Shown: positions 18,257 to 27,009, numbered from the stretch's first letter. The stretch is 64,000 nucleotides of DNA from Pseudomonas sp. 10S4 (GCF_034344865.1 NZ_CP133774.1:7206763-7270762), one strand, 5' to 3'. The notes: a model not told the origin generated them from the sequence alone. Made by a program: numbers and translations.

Positions 18257-20707
18257 ATGCTGTTGTTGTGGATACTGGTTCTGATCGTCGGAATTGCCTA
18301 TTTGGCCCACCGCCGCATCGCCCCGTTACCTGCTTTGGGTATCGTGGCTGTCTATGTGGTGGCGATGGGTGCCTTCAGCCACCACGCACCAGGCTGGCTG
18401 CTGCTGATTCTCTGGGTGTTGATCGCGGCGGTCGCGGCGCCACTGTTGCTACCTGACCTACGCCGCAAATTCTTCAGCGCGCCGCTGTTCAGCTGGTTCC
18501 AGAAAACCCTGCCGCCGATGTCGCAAACCGAACGCGATGCGATCGATGCCGGCACGGTCTGGTGGGACGGCGAACTGTTCAGCGGCCGTCCTGACTGGAA
18601 CAAGCTGCTGTCCTATCCAAAAGCGCAACTGAGCGAAGAGGAACAGGCCTTCATCGACGGCCCGACCGAAGAACTCTGCGCAATGGTCACCGACTGGCAG
18701 ATTGGCCAGCACATGGACCTGCCAGCCGAAGCCTGGACCCACATCAAGGAACACGGCTTCTTCGCGCTGATCATCCCCAAGGAATTCGGTGGCAAAGGCT
18801 TCTCCGCCTACGCCCACTCCCAGGTGGCGATGAAACTCGCGACCCGCAGCGGCGACCTCGCGTCCACTGTGATGGTCCCCAACTCCCTTGGCCCGGCCGA
18901 ACTGTTGCTGCATTACGGCACCGACGAACAACGCAACCATTACCTGCCACGGTTGGCCCGCGGCGATGACATTCCGTGCTTCGCCTTGACCGGGCCTCTA
19001 GCCGGTTCCGATGCTGGCGCGATGCCCGACACCGGGGTGATCTGCAAGGGCGAATGGGAAGGCCAGGAAACCCTTGGCCTGCGCCTGAACTGGGAAAAGC
19101 GTTACATCACGCTGGGCCCGGTGGCCACCCTGCTCGGCCTGGCCTTCAAGGCCTACGACCCGGATCATTTACTGGGCGAGAAAGAAGATTTGGGCATCAG
19201 CCTTGCGCTGATCCCGACCGACACCGCCGGGGTTGAAATCGGTCGCCGTCACCTGCCGCTCGGCGCCGCGTTCATGAACGGCCCGAACTCTGGCAAGGAC
19301 GTGTTCATTCCACTGGACTTCCTCATTGGCGGCCAGGAAATGCTCGGCAAAGGCTGGATGATGCTGATGAACTGCCTGTCGGTGGGGCGTTCGATTTCCC
19401 TGCCGGCGGTCGGTACTGGCGCGGCGAAGTTCACCAGTCTGGTCACCGGCCAGTACGCTCAGGTCCGCGAGCAGTTCAACGTACCGCTGTCGGCGTTCGA
19501 AGGGATTCAGGAAGCCATGGCCCGCATCGGCGGCAACGCCTGGATGATGGACGCCGCCCGGATGCTGACCGCGAATGCAGTGGATCTTGGCGAAAAACCG
19601 TCGGTACTGTCGGCGATTCTCAAGTACCACCTGACCGAACGCGGCCGCGAGTGCATCAGCCACGCCATGGATGTGCATGGCGGCAAGGCGATCATCATGG
19701 GGCCGAACAACTATCTGGGCCGCAGCTGGAATGGCGCGCCAATCTTCATCACCGTGGAAGGCGCGAACATTCTCTCGCGCAACCTGATGATCTTCGGCCA
19801 GGGCGCGATTCGCTGCCATCCGTTTGTACTCAAGGAAATGGCGCTGGCCGGTCGTGAAGACAAGGACCAGGCACTCACCGAGTTCGATGGCCTGCTGCTC
19901 AAGCACATCGGTTTCGCGGTGAGTAACGCCGCCAGCACACTAGTGCTGAACCTTGGTTTTGGTCACTTCGAACATTCACCGGGTAACACACTCAGCCAGG
20001 GTTACTTCCGCGCGCTGAACCGTCAGGCTGCCGCGTTCGCCATGCTCGCCGACCTCAGCATGATGCTGCTGGGCGGTGAATTGAAACGTCGCGAACGCCT
20101 ATCGGCCCGTTTGGGGGATGTGCTCAGCAACATGTACCTGGCCTCGGCCGCGCTCAAGCGTTATCACGACCTCGATTCGCCGGAGCACATGGCACCGTTG
20201 TTTAACTGGGCGATGGAAGAAAGCCTCGGGCAGTCGGAACGGGCATTGGATGAACTGCTGACTAACTTCCCGAATAAGGTGCTGGGTTGCCTGCTACGGG
20301 TGATCGTGTTCCCGTTCGGTCGTCGTCACAAAGGCCCGTCGGACAAACTCGGCGCCGAAGTGGCTGCAGTGATTGGTCGGGCCAAGGGCGATCCGACCCT
20401 CGAAGAATTGCTCGGCGGTTGCTACCGTCCGCAATCGGCCGAGGATGCCGTTGGTGCTCTGCAACACGCCTGCAACCTGCTGAATGCAGCGCAACCGTTG
20501 CAGAAAAAGCTGCATGTGGCGCTAAAAAGTGGCCAAGTCAAACCGGCGGCCGGGGAGCACGCCATCGATGCCGCGCTGGAAGCCGGGGTGTTGCAGCCGG
20601 GTGAAGCGCAGACCCTGCGTGACGCCGAAGTGGCGCGGCGCAAGGTGATCGACGTCGATGATTTCGACAAAGAGGAGTTGGCGCTGGCCGAAGGAAAGGT
20701 CCGCTGA
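18257..20707 (+). CDS. fadE: Acyl-CoA dehydrogenase, FadE type
   Basis: 816 residues, matching E. coli FadE (about 814) rather than the 380-residue soluble enzymes. Two N-terminal transmembrane helices (about 1-20 and 32-62) anchor it, followed by the FAD-dependent dehydrogenase fold: FALTGPLAGSDAGAM near the FAD/substrate site, VEGANILSRNLM with the region of the catalytic Glu, and a long C-terminal extension (DUF1974-like). It catalyses the first oxidation of beta-oxidation on long or medium acyl-CoAs. Start at ATG 18257 after GGAGG. A terminator follows 20 bases after the stop. Confidence 0.93.
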   Translation: MLLLWILVLIVGIAYLAHRRIAPLPALGIVAVYVVAMGAFSHHAPGWLLLILWVLIAAVAAPLLLPDLRRKFFSAPLFSWFQKTLPPMSQTERDAIDAGTVWWDGELFSGRPDWNKLLSYPKAQLSEEEQAFIDGPTEELCAMVTDWQIGQHMDLPAEAWTHIKEHGFFALIIPKEFGGKGFSAYAHSQVAMKLATRSGDLASTVMVPNSLGPAELLLHYGTDEQRNHYLPRLARGDDIPCFALTGPLAGSDAGAMPDTGVICKGEWEGQETLGLRLNWEKRYITLGPVATLLGLAFKAYDPDHLLGEKEDLGISLALIPTDTAGVEIGRRHLPLGAAFMNGPNSGKDVFIPLDFLIGGQEMLGKGWMMLMNCLSVGRSISLPAVGTGAAKFTSLVTGQYAQVREQFNVPLSAFEGIQEAMARIGGNAWMMDAARMLTANAVDLGEKPSVLSAILKYHLTERGRECISHAMDVHGGKAIIMGPNNYLGRSWNGAPIFITVEGANILSRNLMIFGQGAIRCHPFVLKEMALAGREDKDQALTEFDGLLLKHIGFAVSNAASTLVLNLGFGHFEHSPGNTLSQGYFRALNRQAAAFAMLADLSMMLLGGELKRRERLSARLGDVLSNMYLASAALKRYHDLDSPEHMAPLFNWAMEESLGQSERALDELLTNFPNKVLGCLLRVIVFPFGRRHKGPSDKLGAEVAAVIGRAKGDPTLEELLGGCYRPQSAEDAVGALQHACNLLNAAQPLQKKLHVALKSGQVKPAAGEHAIDAALEAGVLQPGEAQTLRDAEVARRKVIDVDDFDKEELALAEGKVR
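20496..20497 (+). other. fadE C-terminal extension marker
   Basis: Point marker only: around here the protein leaves the catalytic fold and enters the Ala/Gly-rich C-terminal extension (HVALKSGQVKPAAGEHAID) that separates FadE from short acyl-CoA dehydrogenases. Low annotation weight. Confidence 0.3.
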
Positions 20708-20723
20708 TCCAGCCATCGATGTA

Positions 20724-20763
20724 AAAATGGGCGCAGGAGCTTTATACTCCTGCGCCCGTTTTG
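20724..20763 (+). terminator. Terminator after fadE
   Basis: GGGCGCAGGAG (20729-20739) pairs with CTCCTGCGCCC (20747-20757), preceded by an A-run and followed by a short GTTTTG. It leaves only 25 bases before the next start, so some read-through into the 135-residue gene is possible. Confidence 0.75.
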
Positions 20764-20781
20764 CTCTTGAGGACTTATCTC

Positions 20782-21189
20782 GTGTCCAATGTCGTTGCCG
20801 ACCATCTCGTCTTGCTTGACCACTTGCGCAGCATCCTGGTCGCCGTAGGTGAGGCCGAACAGGTTCCCGAAGAAAGCCATGCCTTGTTCCTGGAGCGCTT
20901 CGACGAATTGCGTGCGTTGCTGCCGGTCGATCCGATCGAAAGCCAATACCTGGGCCAGGACATCCTGTGCCAGGTGATCACCCGCTACCCGCAAATCGCT
21001 CATCTGGTGCCGCGCGACCTGCTGTGGTACTTCGCTGGTGACTGCCTGCATTACATGCCCGATGATGAAATCGACTTGTATCAGGCGCTGGAAGAGCGTC
21101 GTTTCGAAGCCGAACAGAACGATGAACCGTTCGACTGGAACCAGGAAAAACAACTGCTGGCGATGTCGAACCAGGACAGCAAGCACTGA
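20782..21189 (+). CDS. Conserved hypothetical protein downstream of fadE
   Basis: About 135 residues starting at GTG 20782 (GAGGAC eight to twelve bases upstream). Acidic, helical, cytoplasmic; contains DIESQYLGQD-like and LVPRDLLWYFAGDCLHYMPD segments, no recognised catalytic motif, no signal or membrane segment. It follows fadE in the same direction, as in the conserved Pseudomonas fadE neighbourhood, and ends in its own terminator. I do not recognise a family function. The high Asp/Glu content and PDDEIDLYQALEER end suggest a protein-protein role, which is only a guess. Confidence 0.8.
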   Translation: MSNVVADHLVLLDHLRSILVAVGEAEQVPEESHALFLERFDELRALLPVDPIESQYLGQDILCQVITRYPQIAHLVPRDLLWYFAGDCLHYMPDDEIDLYQALEERRFEAEQNDEPFDWNQEKQLLAMSNQDSKH

Positions 21190-21206
21190 TCCCGGATCAG
21201 TAATAC

Positions 21207-21243
21207 AAAAGGCCCGCATGGTTGAACATGCGGGCTTTTTTTG
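21207..21243 (+). terminator. Terminator
   Basis: AAAAGGCCCGCATG pairs with CATGCGGGCTTTT around GTTGAA and runs into eight T. Ends the fadE downstream gene. Confidence 0.92.
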
Positions 21244-21250
21244 TGTTTTG

Positions 21251-21325
21251 AAGATCACAAGATCGCAGCCTTCGGCAGCTCCTTGCGCCTGTGGGCGCTG
21301 CCGAAGGCTGCGATCTTTTGATCTT
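21251..21325. repeat. Intergenic palindromic repeat (GATCGCAGCCTTCGGCAGC type)
   Basis: Left arm AAGATCACAAGATCGCAGCC... and right arm ...GGCTGCGATCTTTTGATCTT form a large imperfect hairpin. A half copy of the same arm recurs near 38915-38946 and a degenerate one near 28302. Dispersed Pseudomonas intergenic repeat, distinct from the TGTGGGAGCG REP family. Confidence 0.75.
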
Positions 21326-21329
21326 GACT

Positions 21330-22328
21330 TCAGAGCAACCCATCACGCTCGGGTAACTCATACTCCGCCGCCACCTTACCCAACGCACCGGGCTTACCCG
21401 GCTTACTCAATGTTGGCTCCTTCTCCAGGCACTCCACCAGATAATCGATAAACACCCGAAGCTTGGGCGGCAGATAGCGGGTCGGTGAGTGCAACAACCA
21501 GGCACCGCCATGGTAGGAGGCCAGAAAGGTCCAGTCCGGCAGCACTTGCACAATCAACCCCTGCTCCAACGCATAACGGGCGGTGAAGTACGGAAGGCTG
21601 CCAATGCCGATGTGCTGCAACACCGCGCCCAAACGCACGCCAGTGTGATTGGCGGCGTATCGCCCGCGCACACCGACGGTCACGGCTTTAGTGCCTTTCT
21701 TGAATTTCCAGCGCGCATCGCTCGGGGTTTCGCCCAGGTAGATGCAGCTGTGATTGAGCAAGTCGTGGGGATGCATCGGCGTGCCGTGCTCGGCCAGGTA
21801 CTGCGGCGTCGCACAGAGCAAGTGGTCAATGGTCAGCAACTGCCGCCCTACCAGTCCTGCGGGCGGCCGATCAGTAATACGGATCGCCAGATCGACATGG
21901 TCATCGATCAAGTCCACCTGCCGGTCTTCGAGCAACAACTCCACATCCACTTTGGGATATCGGCGCAGAAATTCCGGCATATGCGGGTGAATCACAAATC
22001 GCCCCACTGCTTTGGGCACGCTGACCCGCACCAGGCCTTCAGCCTCATGGGTGAACTGGCCGCTGATTTCCATCACTGACTTGGCTGCGCTGACCATCTC
22101 CTGGCAACGCTTGAACACCTCTTCGCCACCGTCGCTCAGCCGCAGCTTGCGTGTGGTGCGCTGCAGCAACCGGGTGGCCAGGGCTTTTTCCAGACGCGAA
22201 ATACTGCGACTGACTGCCGAAGGTGACGAGCCCAACTGACGTGCCGCTTCGGAGAAGCTGCCGGTTTCGACAACCTTGACGAAAATCGCCATTTCACCCA
22301 ACAGCGGTAGCGGTAGATTTATGCTCAC
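21330..22328 (-). CDS. LysR-family regulator divergent from AlaX operon
   Basis: 332 residues: HTH at about 10-68 (FVKVVETGSFSEAARQLGSSPSAVSRSISRLEKAL), effector domain to about 305, and a short extra C-terminal tail. The gene is divergent from the AlaX-like / oxygenase / LysE operon with 90 bases between start codons, the usual layout of a LysR regulator and its target. LSNTGS-like HTH with QRTTRKLRLSDGGE places it in the CrgA/DhcR-like branch (inference). It ends just before a palindromic repeat. Confidence 0.92.
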   Translation of the reverse strand: MSINLPLPLLGEMAIFVKVVETGSFSEAARQLGSSPSAVSRSISRLEKALATRLLQRTTRKLRLSDGGEEVFKRCQEMVSAAKSVMEISGQFTHEAEGLVRVSVPKAVGRFVIHPHMPEFLRRYPKVDVELLLEDRQVDLIDDHVDLAIRITDRPPAGLVGRQLLTIDHLLCATPQYLAEHGTPMHPHDLLNHSCIYLGETPSDARWKFKKGTKAVTVGVRGRYAANHTGVRLGAVLQHIGIGSLPYFTARYALEQGLIVQVLPDWTFLASYHGGAWLLHSPTRYLPPKLRVFIDYLVECLEKEPTLSKPGKPGALGKVAAEYELPERDGLL

Positions 22329-22358
22329 AGCGCAACAGTCCTTTGATGTTTGAACGGA

Positions 22359-22387
22359 TTATCACGCAATTCCACGCTTCATATAAT
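22359..22387 (+). promoter_or_regulatory. Predicted sigma-70 promoter of AlaX-oxygenase-LysE operon
   Basis: TTATCA (22359-22364), 17-bp spacer, then a perfect TATAAT (22382-22387). Transcription would start near 22394, 25 bases before the AlaX-like start. The weak -35 next to a divergent LysR gene is what an activator-dependent promoter looks like. Confidence 0.55.
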
Positions 22388-22418
22388 AAAAATAGAAACT
22401 TTAATAAGGGCATGGAAT

Positions 22419-23045
22419 ATGACGCTTCGCCTCTTTTTCCATAGTGATGACCTCAAAGCTAATGTGGAAGTCCTGGATTGCACGCCCCACGAGAATGAAT
22501 TCGCGGTCGTTTTGCGCGCCACACTGTTTCACCCCCAGGGCGGTGGACAGCCCTTTGATACCGGCTGGATTGGTGAAAGCCAGGTGCTACGGGTGGTCCA
22601 GGATCCGGACCGGATCATCCATTACGTCGACCACCCGGTAAAACTCGGCATGACTCAGATACGGGTCGACGAGCAACGCCGCCAATTCAATACCCGCATG
22701 CATTCGGCCGGCCACCTGATTGGCCACTTCGTTCAGGCGCTGGGCTGGATGCCGACCAAGGCGCATCACTGGCCCAACGAAGGCCGTGTGCAGTTCAAAC
22801 CGGCAGACTCGGCACAAGAGGTTGATGCGCAGATCGTTCAGAGCGGCATCGAACAGTGGATCGCCCATGACCTGCCACGCCTGACTTCACTGCGCGAAGG
22901 CGCCCGGGAAATCGGTTTCGGTGAACTTCCGGCCTACGGCTGTGGCGGCACCCATGTACGTAGCCTGAAGGATTTGGGCACAGTCTCGATCGACTCCCTT
23001 TCTCAGAAAAAGGGCACGTTGTCCGTCCACTACCACGTGGATTGA
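22419..23045 (+). CDS. AlaX-type alanyl-tRNA editing protein
   Basis: 208 residues, a free-standing homologue of the AlaRS editing domain. Zinc ligands are H95 and H99 (HSAGH) and C175 plus H179 (CGGTH); the family motif HPQGGGQPFDTG spans 38-49. AlaX proteins hydrolyse misacylated tRNA(Ala), mainly Ser- or Gly-tRNA(Ala). ATG 22419 is chosen because the homology begins there; the frame is open 23 codons upstream. It is first in an operon with an Fe(II)/2-oxoglutarate oxygenase and a LysE exporter, which suggests it protects translation from an unusual amino acid made or handled by the operon. Confidence 0.9.
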   Translation: MTLRLFFHSDDLKANVEVLDCTPHENEFAVVLRATLFHPQGGGQPFDTGWIGESQVLRVVQDPDRIIHYVDHPVKLGMTQIRVDEQRRQFNTRMHSAGHLIGHFVQALGWMPTKAHHWPNEGRVQFKPADSAQEVDAQIVQSGIEQWIAHDLPRLTSLREGAREIGFGELPAYGCGGTHVRSLKDLGTVSIDSLSQKKGTLSVHYHVD

Positions 23046-23136
23046 GCATTTTGGCGATGTCGACACCGTCATCGCCTGACGCGGGGGCGCCTGCATTCGC
23101 GGGCTCCGTTGACTACTCGATAGATGGACCTAAACC

Positions 23137-23907
23137 ATGATGCTTGACGTCGAGCGTCTCGATGAGACGTGCATAAAAAAACTGGCCAATGAAGAAGTCC
23201 TCGCCATCCGCGTCAAAGGCTTTTTGCCTCAGCCGCTGGCGGTGCAGATTGGCGACAAGATTCTTGCACCGGGCTTTGAAGGCTATATCAATGCGCCGAG
23301 CATCGGTCGCATCGGCATGGCGTTTTACGAAGCGGAAAACCAGCCACTGCTGATCGAAGACTATTTCGAGCGCGCCACCAGCAACATCGAGGAACTGCGC
23401 AACCGATGCGCGCCCTACTCGTCCCCGGTCGACACCCTGCGTTGCATGCTTGATGAGTCCTGGCCAGCAGGCGCGCACCTGGAGAACCTCTACGGTCGCA
23501 AAATGTATGTCGGGCTGTCCCGAGTGGTGAAGCCCGGGGTGTGCTTTCTCGCCCATCACGACATTTTCGCCAAGGACGCCCCGGACAGTTTCCAGGCCAA
23601 AAGCCTGGAGGCGCAATTTGCCTGCAACGTGTACCTGAACATGCCCACCGAGGGCGGCGCGTTGCAGATGTGGGACCACGACATTACCCCCGACCAGTTC
23701 GACGAAATGCGTGGCGACAGTTACGGCATCGAGCCGACCCTGCTTGGACCTCCAACCCTGGAGATTCGCCCCGACCCGGGCGATTTCATCATGTTCAATT
23801 CGCGCTGCATGCACTCGGTGACCCCGGGTGTGGCAGACCCGCGATTGAGCCTTTCGTTCTTTGTCGGCTACCGCGGCAATGCTTCACCCCTTACCTTTTG
23901 GAGTTGA
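23137..23907 (+). CDS. Fe(II)/2-oxoglutarate-dependent oxygenase, probable amino-acid hydroxylase
   Basis: 256 residues. A jelly-roll 2OG-oxygenase pattern is visible: iron ligands H140-x-D142 (in LAHHDIFAKD), distal H226 (MHSVTP) and the 2OG-binding R236 ten residues later (PRLSLSFF). NVYLNMPTEGGALQMWDHD and PGDFIMFNSRCMHSV are typical of the fold. The Asp is present, so it should hydroxylate rather than halogenate, although the size and motifs recall the BesD-like free-amino-acid radical halogenase/hydroxylase group (inference, not searched). Start could be either of two consecutive ATGs. It lies between an AlaX-like gene and a LysE exporter one base downstream, pointing to a free amino acid substrate. 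Confidence 0.8.
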   Translation: MMLDVERLDETCIKKLANEEVLAIRVKGFLPQPLAVQIGDKILAPGFEGYINAPSIGRIGMAFYEAENQPLLIEDYFERATSNIEELRNRCAPYSSPVDTLRCMLDESWPAGAHLENLYGRKMYVGLSRVVKPGVCFLAHHDIFAKDAPDSFQAKSLEAQFACNVYLNMPTEGGALQMWDHDITPDQFDEMRGDSYGIEPTLLGPPTLEIRPDPGDFIMFNSRCMHSVTPGVADPRLSLSFFVGYRGNASPLTFWS

Positions 23908-23908
23908 G

Positions 23909-24547
23909 ATGCTTTCGAATTACCTGGGCGAGTTTCTGGCGCTGGCGACCATCCACTTCCTGGCCGTGGTCGCACCCGGACCGGACTTCGCCGTGACCAT
24001 TCGCCAGAGCGTGCGCTTTGGTCGACTGGTGGGTATCTGCACCGCACTGGGCATCGGTGCGGGGATTTCCGTGCATGTGCTTTACACCCTGCTGGGCGTT
24101 GGCGCGCTGATGCACACCACGCCCTGGTTGCTGACAGTGGCCAAGGTCGTGGGCGGCGCCTACATTCTGTATCTCGGCGTCAGTCTGTTGCGCAGCAAAC
24201 CGAAAACCGCGCTGGAAGGTGACAAGGCGGCAGACGAACCAGTGGTCGAGCAAACACTGTTGAAGGCATTCACCACCGGCTTCCTGACCAACGCGACCAA
24301 CCCGAAAGCCACGCTGTTTTTCCTGGCGATCTTCACCACCATCATCAGCGCCACGACGCCGCTAAAGATCCAGGCTTTGTATGGCCTTTGGATGTGCTTC
24401 GTGAACGCATTGTGGTTTGTGATCGTTGCGCTGTTCTTTTCCAGCGCTCGAGTGCGACTGCTGTTTATGCGCATGGGGCATTGGTTCGAACGCACCATGG
24501 GAGTGATTCTGATCCTGTTCGCCGGGCGCCTGATTTTATCGATGTAA
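23909..24547 (+). CDS. LysE/RhtB-family amino acid exporter
   Basis: 212 residues with six predicted helices. VVAPGPDFAVTIRQSVRFGR near residue 20 and GFLTNATNPKATLFFLAIF near 130 are the LysE/RhtB signatures. Inner-membrane efflux of amino acids driven by the proton gradient. ATG 23909 comes one base after the oxygenase stop, with GGAG eight bases upstream, so the two are translationally coupled. In this setting it probably exports the oxygenase product. A terminator follows. Confidence 0.92.
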   Translation: MLSNYLGEFLALATIHFLAVVAPGPDFAVTIRQSVRFGRLVGICTALGIGAGISVHVLYTLLGVGALMHTTPWLLTVAKVVGGAYILYLGVSLLRSKPKTALEGDKAADEPVVEQTLLKAFTTGFLTNATNPKATLFFLAIFTTIISATTPLKIQALYGLWMCFVNALWFVIVALFFSSARVRLLFMRMGHWFERTMGVILILFAGRLILSM

Positions 24548-24561
24548 ACCTCGCGCTCATG

Positions 24562-24597
24562 CAAAAGGCCCGCTCAGTCTGACTGGCGGGCCTTTTT
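24562..24597 (+). terminator. Terminator of AlaX-oxygenase-LysE operon
   Basis: AAAAGGCCCGC pairs with GCGGGCCTTTTT around a 12-base loop, 15 bases after the lysE-like stop. Confidence 0.88.
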
Positions 24598-24745
24598 CGT
24601 TTGTGCGTCGCTTTTGCGTTTCTGTGCGACAGATCCCACTTCGAGGGCTCCCCTATCGCTCCCTCATGGTGTTAGTTTAAAAAATGTTTCTGACCTATCG
24701 ATCAGACATTTCTCACAAACCGCCTGCAAAGGAATGCCCCCAGCA

Positions 24746-26485
24746 ATGGATTTTTCTCTCAAACAACTGGCCGCAACTACATTGATGCTGGCCAGCCTTT
24801 CGTCGTTTACCACACTTGCGCACGCCAGCATCACCCCGCAACAGAGCGCGACCATTCTCAAGACTTTCAGTGACGCCTCGGTGACAGACTTCAGGCAGTT
24901 CCTGGGAAGCCTGGCCAAGAGCGATCTTGCCAAAACCGACGACCTCGGCCCGGCAATCAGTGCTTTCCTCGACAACAAGACACTTTCCCCAGATCAGCAG
25001 AACGAGATATATCGCCTGCTTGGCCTCTATGCACGAGTGAAGTATGGCGCCGCTGCCACCGAGACTCTGCGCGAACTGGTGGAAATCCCGACCTTCCAAG
25101 TGGAAGGTGTTGCCCAGCATGACAACCCGCAATTCATCAAGATCGCCGACAAGATCAAGGGCCTTGCCCAGGCCTTCAACCTGAACTTTCGCAACATCGA
25201 CAACCGTGTCTATGAAATCTCCCTGGAAGGCAGTGGCGATGAAGTCGTGGGCATTCACGCGCATGCCGATGTGGTGCCCGTGACGCCGGAGAACTGGGTC
25301 CTGAAAGATGGCACCAAACTCGATCCATTCAAGATCACCCTGATCGGCGACCGCATGTACGGCCGGGGCACCGAGGATGACAAGAACGGCATCGTCGTAG
25401 CGCTCTACGCCATGAAGATCATCAAGGAAGAGAAGCTGCCACTGGCGAGGAATTTCAAGCTGCTGGTCGACACCACCGAGGAAACCACCGGCGACGCCAT
25501 CCCCTATTACTTCGAACACAACCCGATACCCAACTACAACCTGGCGCTGGATGGCGGCTATCCGGTAGTGATTGCCGAGAAAGGCTACGGCACCGTCATG
25601 GCGAGCTTTGCCAAGCGCAAGGCAGAGGGCAAAGGCGCCGAAATCATCTCGATGACGGGCGGCCTGGCCACTAACCAGATTCCGTCGGCTTCGGTCGCCA
25701 CCCTGGTGACTGACAAACCCGCCGAATTGGCTGCCAGCCTGCAGACGGCCGGGACTGACTATGCCAAGCGCAATGGCGGCAACTTCGAAGTGAGCGCCAA
25801 GGTCGACGGCAAGGACGTCAAACTGACGGTCACCGGCGTCTCCGCCCACTCCTCCGAGCCCGAATCAGGCGTCAACCCGGTAGCCAGGATGCTGGACTTC
25901 ATCAACAGCCTCGACGGCAAGGTTGCGCTCAAGCACAACCACATCACTGACGCCGCCCGTTACGCCGCCGATAACTGGGGCCTGGACTATCTGGGTGGCA
26001 AATTGGGCGTTGGTTTTTCCGATGCCTTCATGGGGCCGCTGACCACGTCCCTGACCTATGTCGGGATGGATAAGAAAGCCTTCAAGCTCGCGGTCAATCT
26101 GCGCGTGCCGAAGGGCGAGTCCCCGGAAGCGCTCAAGACGAAAATTGCTGAAAAGATTGGCGCCTGGAGCAAGAAGTCCCACGTTGCAGCAACCTTCAAC
26201 TACTCGATCGCTGAGCCTATGTACCGCAACCCTGAGGGCGAATGGGTCAAAGCCCTGCTGGCCGTGTCCACTGAAAACCTCGGCATGGAACACAAGTTTG
26301 GCAGCTCCGCTGGCGCCACTTCGGTCCATGAGCTGCCCAATGGCGTGCAGTTCGGCCTGGCCCGGCCAGAGGTCAAGTACACCGGGCACACTGACAACGA
26401 GTTCAAGACTGTCGACCAGTTCCTGCTGGACCTGCAGATCGTGACCGAGATGATGGGGCGTATCGGGCAGTTGCCGAAGCTCTGA
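24746..26485 (+). CDS. Secreted M20-family dipeptidase
   Basis: About 579 residues. Sec signal peptide at 1-24 (basic start, LAATTLMLASLSSFTTLAHA, then Ser). The M20 metallopeptidase core follows: GIHAHADVVP (zinc His and Asp), GRGTEDDKNGIV (bridging Asp), TEETTGD (general base Glu and zinc Glu), ALDGGYPV and the last zinc His in YTGHTDNEF. Dimerisation domain in the middle. Predicted periplasmic or exported PepV-like dipeptidase. Start at ATG 24746 (AAGGA 11 bases upstream); ATG 24734 is possible but touches the Shine-Dalgarno sequence. Confidence 0.9.
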   Translation: MDFSLKQLAATTLMLASLSSFTTLAHASITPQQSATILKTFSDASVTDFRQFLGSLAKSDLAKTDDLGPAISAFLDNKTLSPDQQNEIYRLLGLYARVKYGAAATETLRELVEIPTFQVEGVAQHDNPQFIKIADKIKGLAQAFNLNFRNIDNRVYEISLEGSGDEVVGIHAHADVVPVTPENWVLKDGTKLDPFKITLIGDRMYGRGTEDDKNGIVVALYAMKIIKEEKLPLARNFKLLVDTTEETTGDAIPYYFEHNPIPNYNLALDGGYPVVIAEKGYGTVMASFAKRKAEGKGAEIISMTGGLATNQIPSASVATLVTDKPAELAASLQTAGTDYAKRNGGNFEVSAKVDGKDVKLTVTGVSAHSSEPESGVNPVARMLDFINSLDGKVALKHNHITDAARYAADNWGLDYLGGKLGVGFSDAFMGPLTTSLTYVGMDKKAFKLAVNLRVPKGESPEALKTKIAEKIGAWSKKSHVAATFNYSIAEPMYRNPEGEWVKALLAVSTENLGMEHKFGSSAGATSVHELPNGVQFGLARPEVKYTGHTDNEFKTVDQFLLDLQIVTEMMGRIGQLPKL

Positions 26486-26495
26486 TTCGCTAGTC

Positions 26496-26518
26496 GGGCC
26501 CGCTCTATTGGCGGGCCC
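26496..26518 (+). terminator. Possible hairpin after M20 peptidase
   Basis: GGGCCCGC pairs with GCGGGCCC around a short loop, 10 bases after the stop. There is no T-run, so termination would be weak or Rho-assisted. Confidence 0.5.
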
Positions 26519-26528
26519 TACGCAAAAA

Positions 26529-26617
26529 TGTGGGAGCGAGCCTGCTCGCGATTGCGGTGTATCAGTCGAAAAGTGCGCCAACTGACAGACCGTAATCGCG
26601 AGCAGGCTCACTCCCAC
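26529..26617. repeat. REP doublet (REPIN)
   Basis: Two inverted REP units with ends TGTGGGAGCGAGC and GCTCACTCCCACA around a ~40-base variable centre. One of seven such elements in the window. Confidence 0.9.
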
Positions 26618-26633
26618 AAAAAAATGCGCAAAC

Positions 26634-26666
26634 AAAAACGCCGCTCATCACTGAGCGGCGTTTTTG
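26634..26666 (-). terminator. Terminator of tRNA operon
   Basis: AAAAACGCCGCTCA pairs with TGAGCGGCGTTTTT around TCAC. On the minus strand it lies directly downstream of the last tRNA-Gly. Confidence 0.92.
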
Positions 26667-26673
26667 TTAAATA

Positions 26674-26749
<76 letters not shown>

Positions 26750-26752
26750 AAA

Positions 26753-26828
26753 TGGCGTCCCCTAGGGGACTCGAACCCCTGTTACCGCCGTGAAAGGGCG
26801 GTGTCCTAGGCCACTAGACGAAGGGGAC
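26753..26828 (-). tRNA. tRNA-Glu (TTC), distal copy
   Basis: 76 nt with encoded CCA. The minus strand starts GTCCCCTTCGTCTAGTGG; anticodon TTC in CTTTCAC; T-loop GTTCGAGTC. Three bases separate it from the tRNA-Gly that follows. Confidence 0.97.
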
Positions 26829-26933
26829 ACGCTAACTGAAACACATGGTGTGTATTCCAGTGCCCAAATCCGTATCCGAAGATATCGGTTCTGGTTTCAC
26901 TCAGCTTTGCCCGAAAGCAACGCTGTTTAAAAT

Positions 26934-27009
<76 letters not shown>

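Noticed and set aside
23137..23907. Radical halogenase
   Set aside because: The iron-binding Asp (D142) is present; halogenases of this fold need Gly or Ala there so chloride can bind.
24713..25849. 378-codon frame opposite the M20 peptidase
   Set aside because: Antisense shadow of a clearly coding gene.
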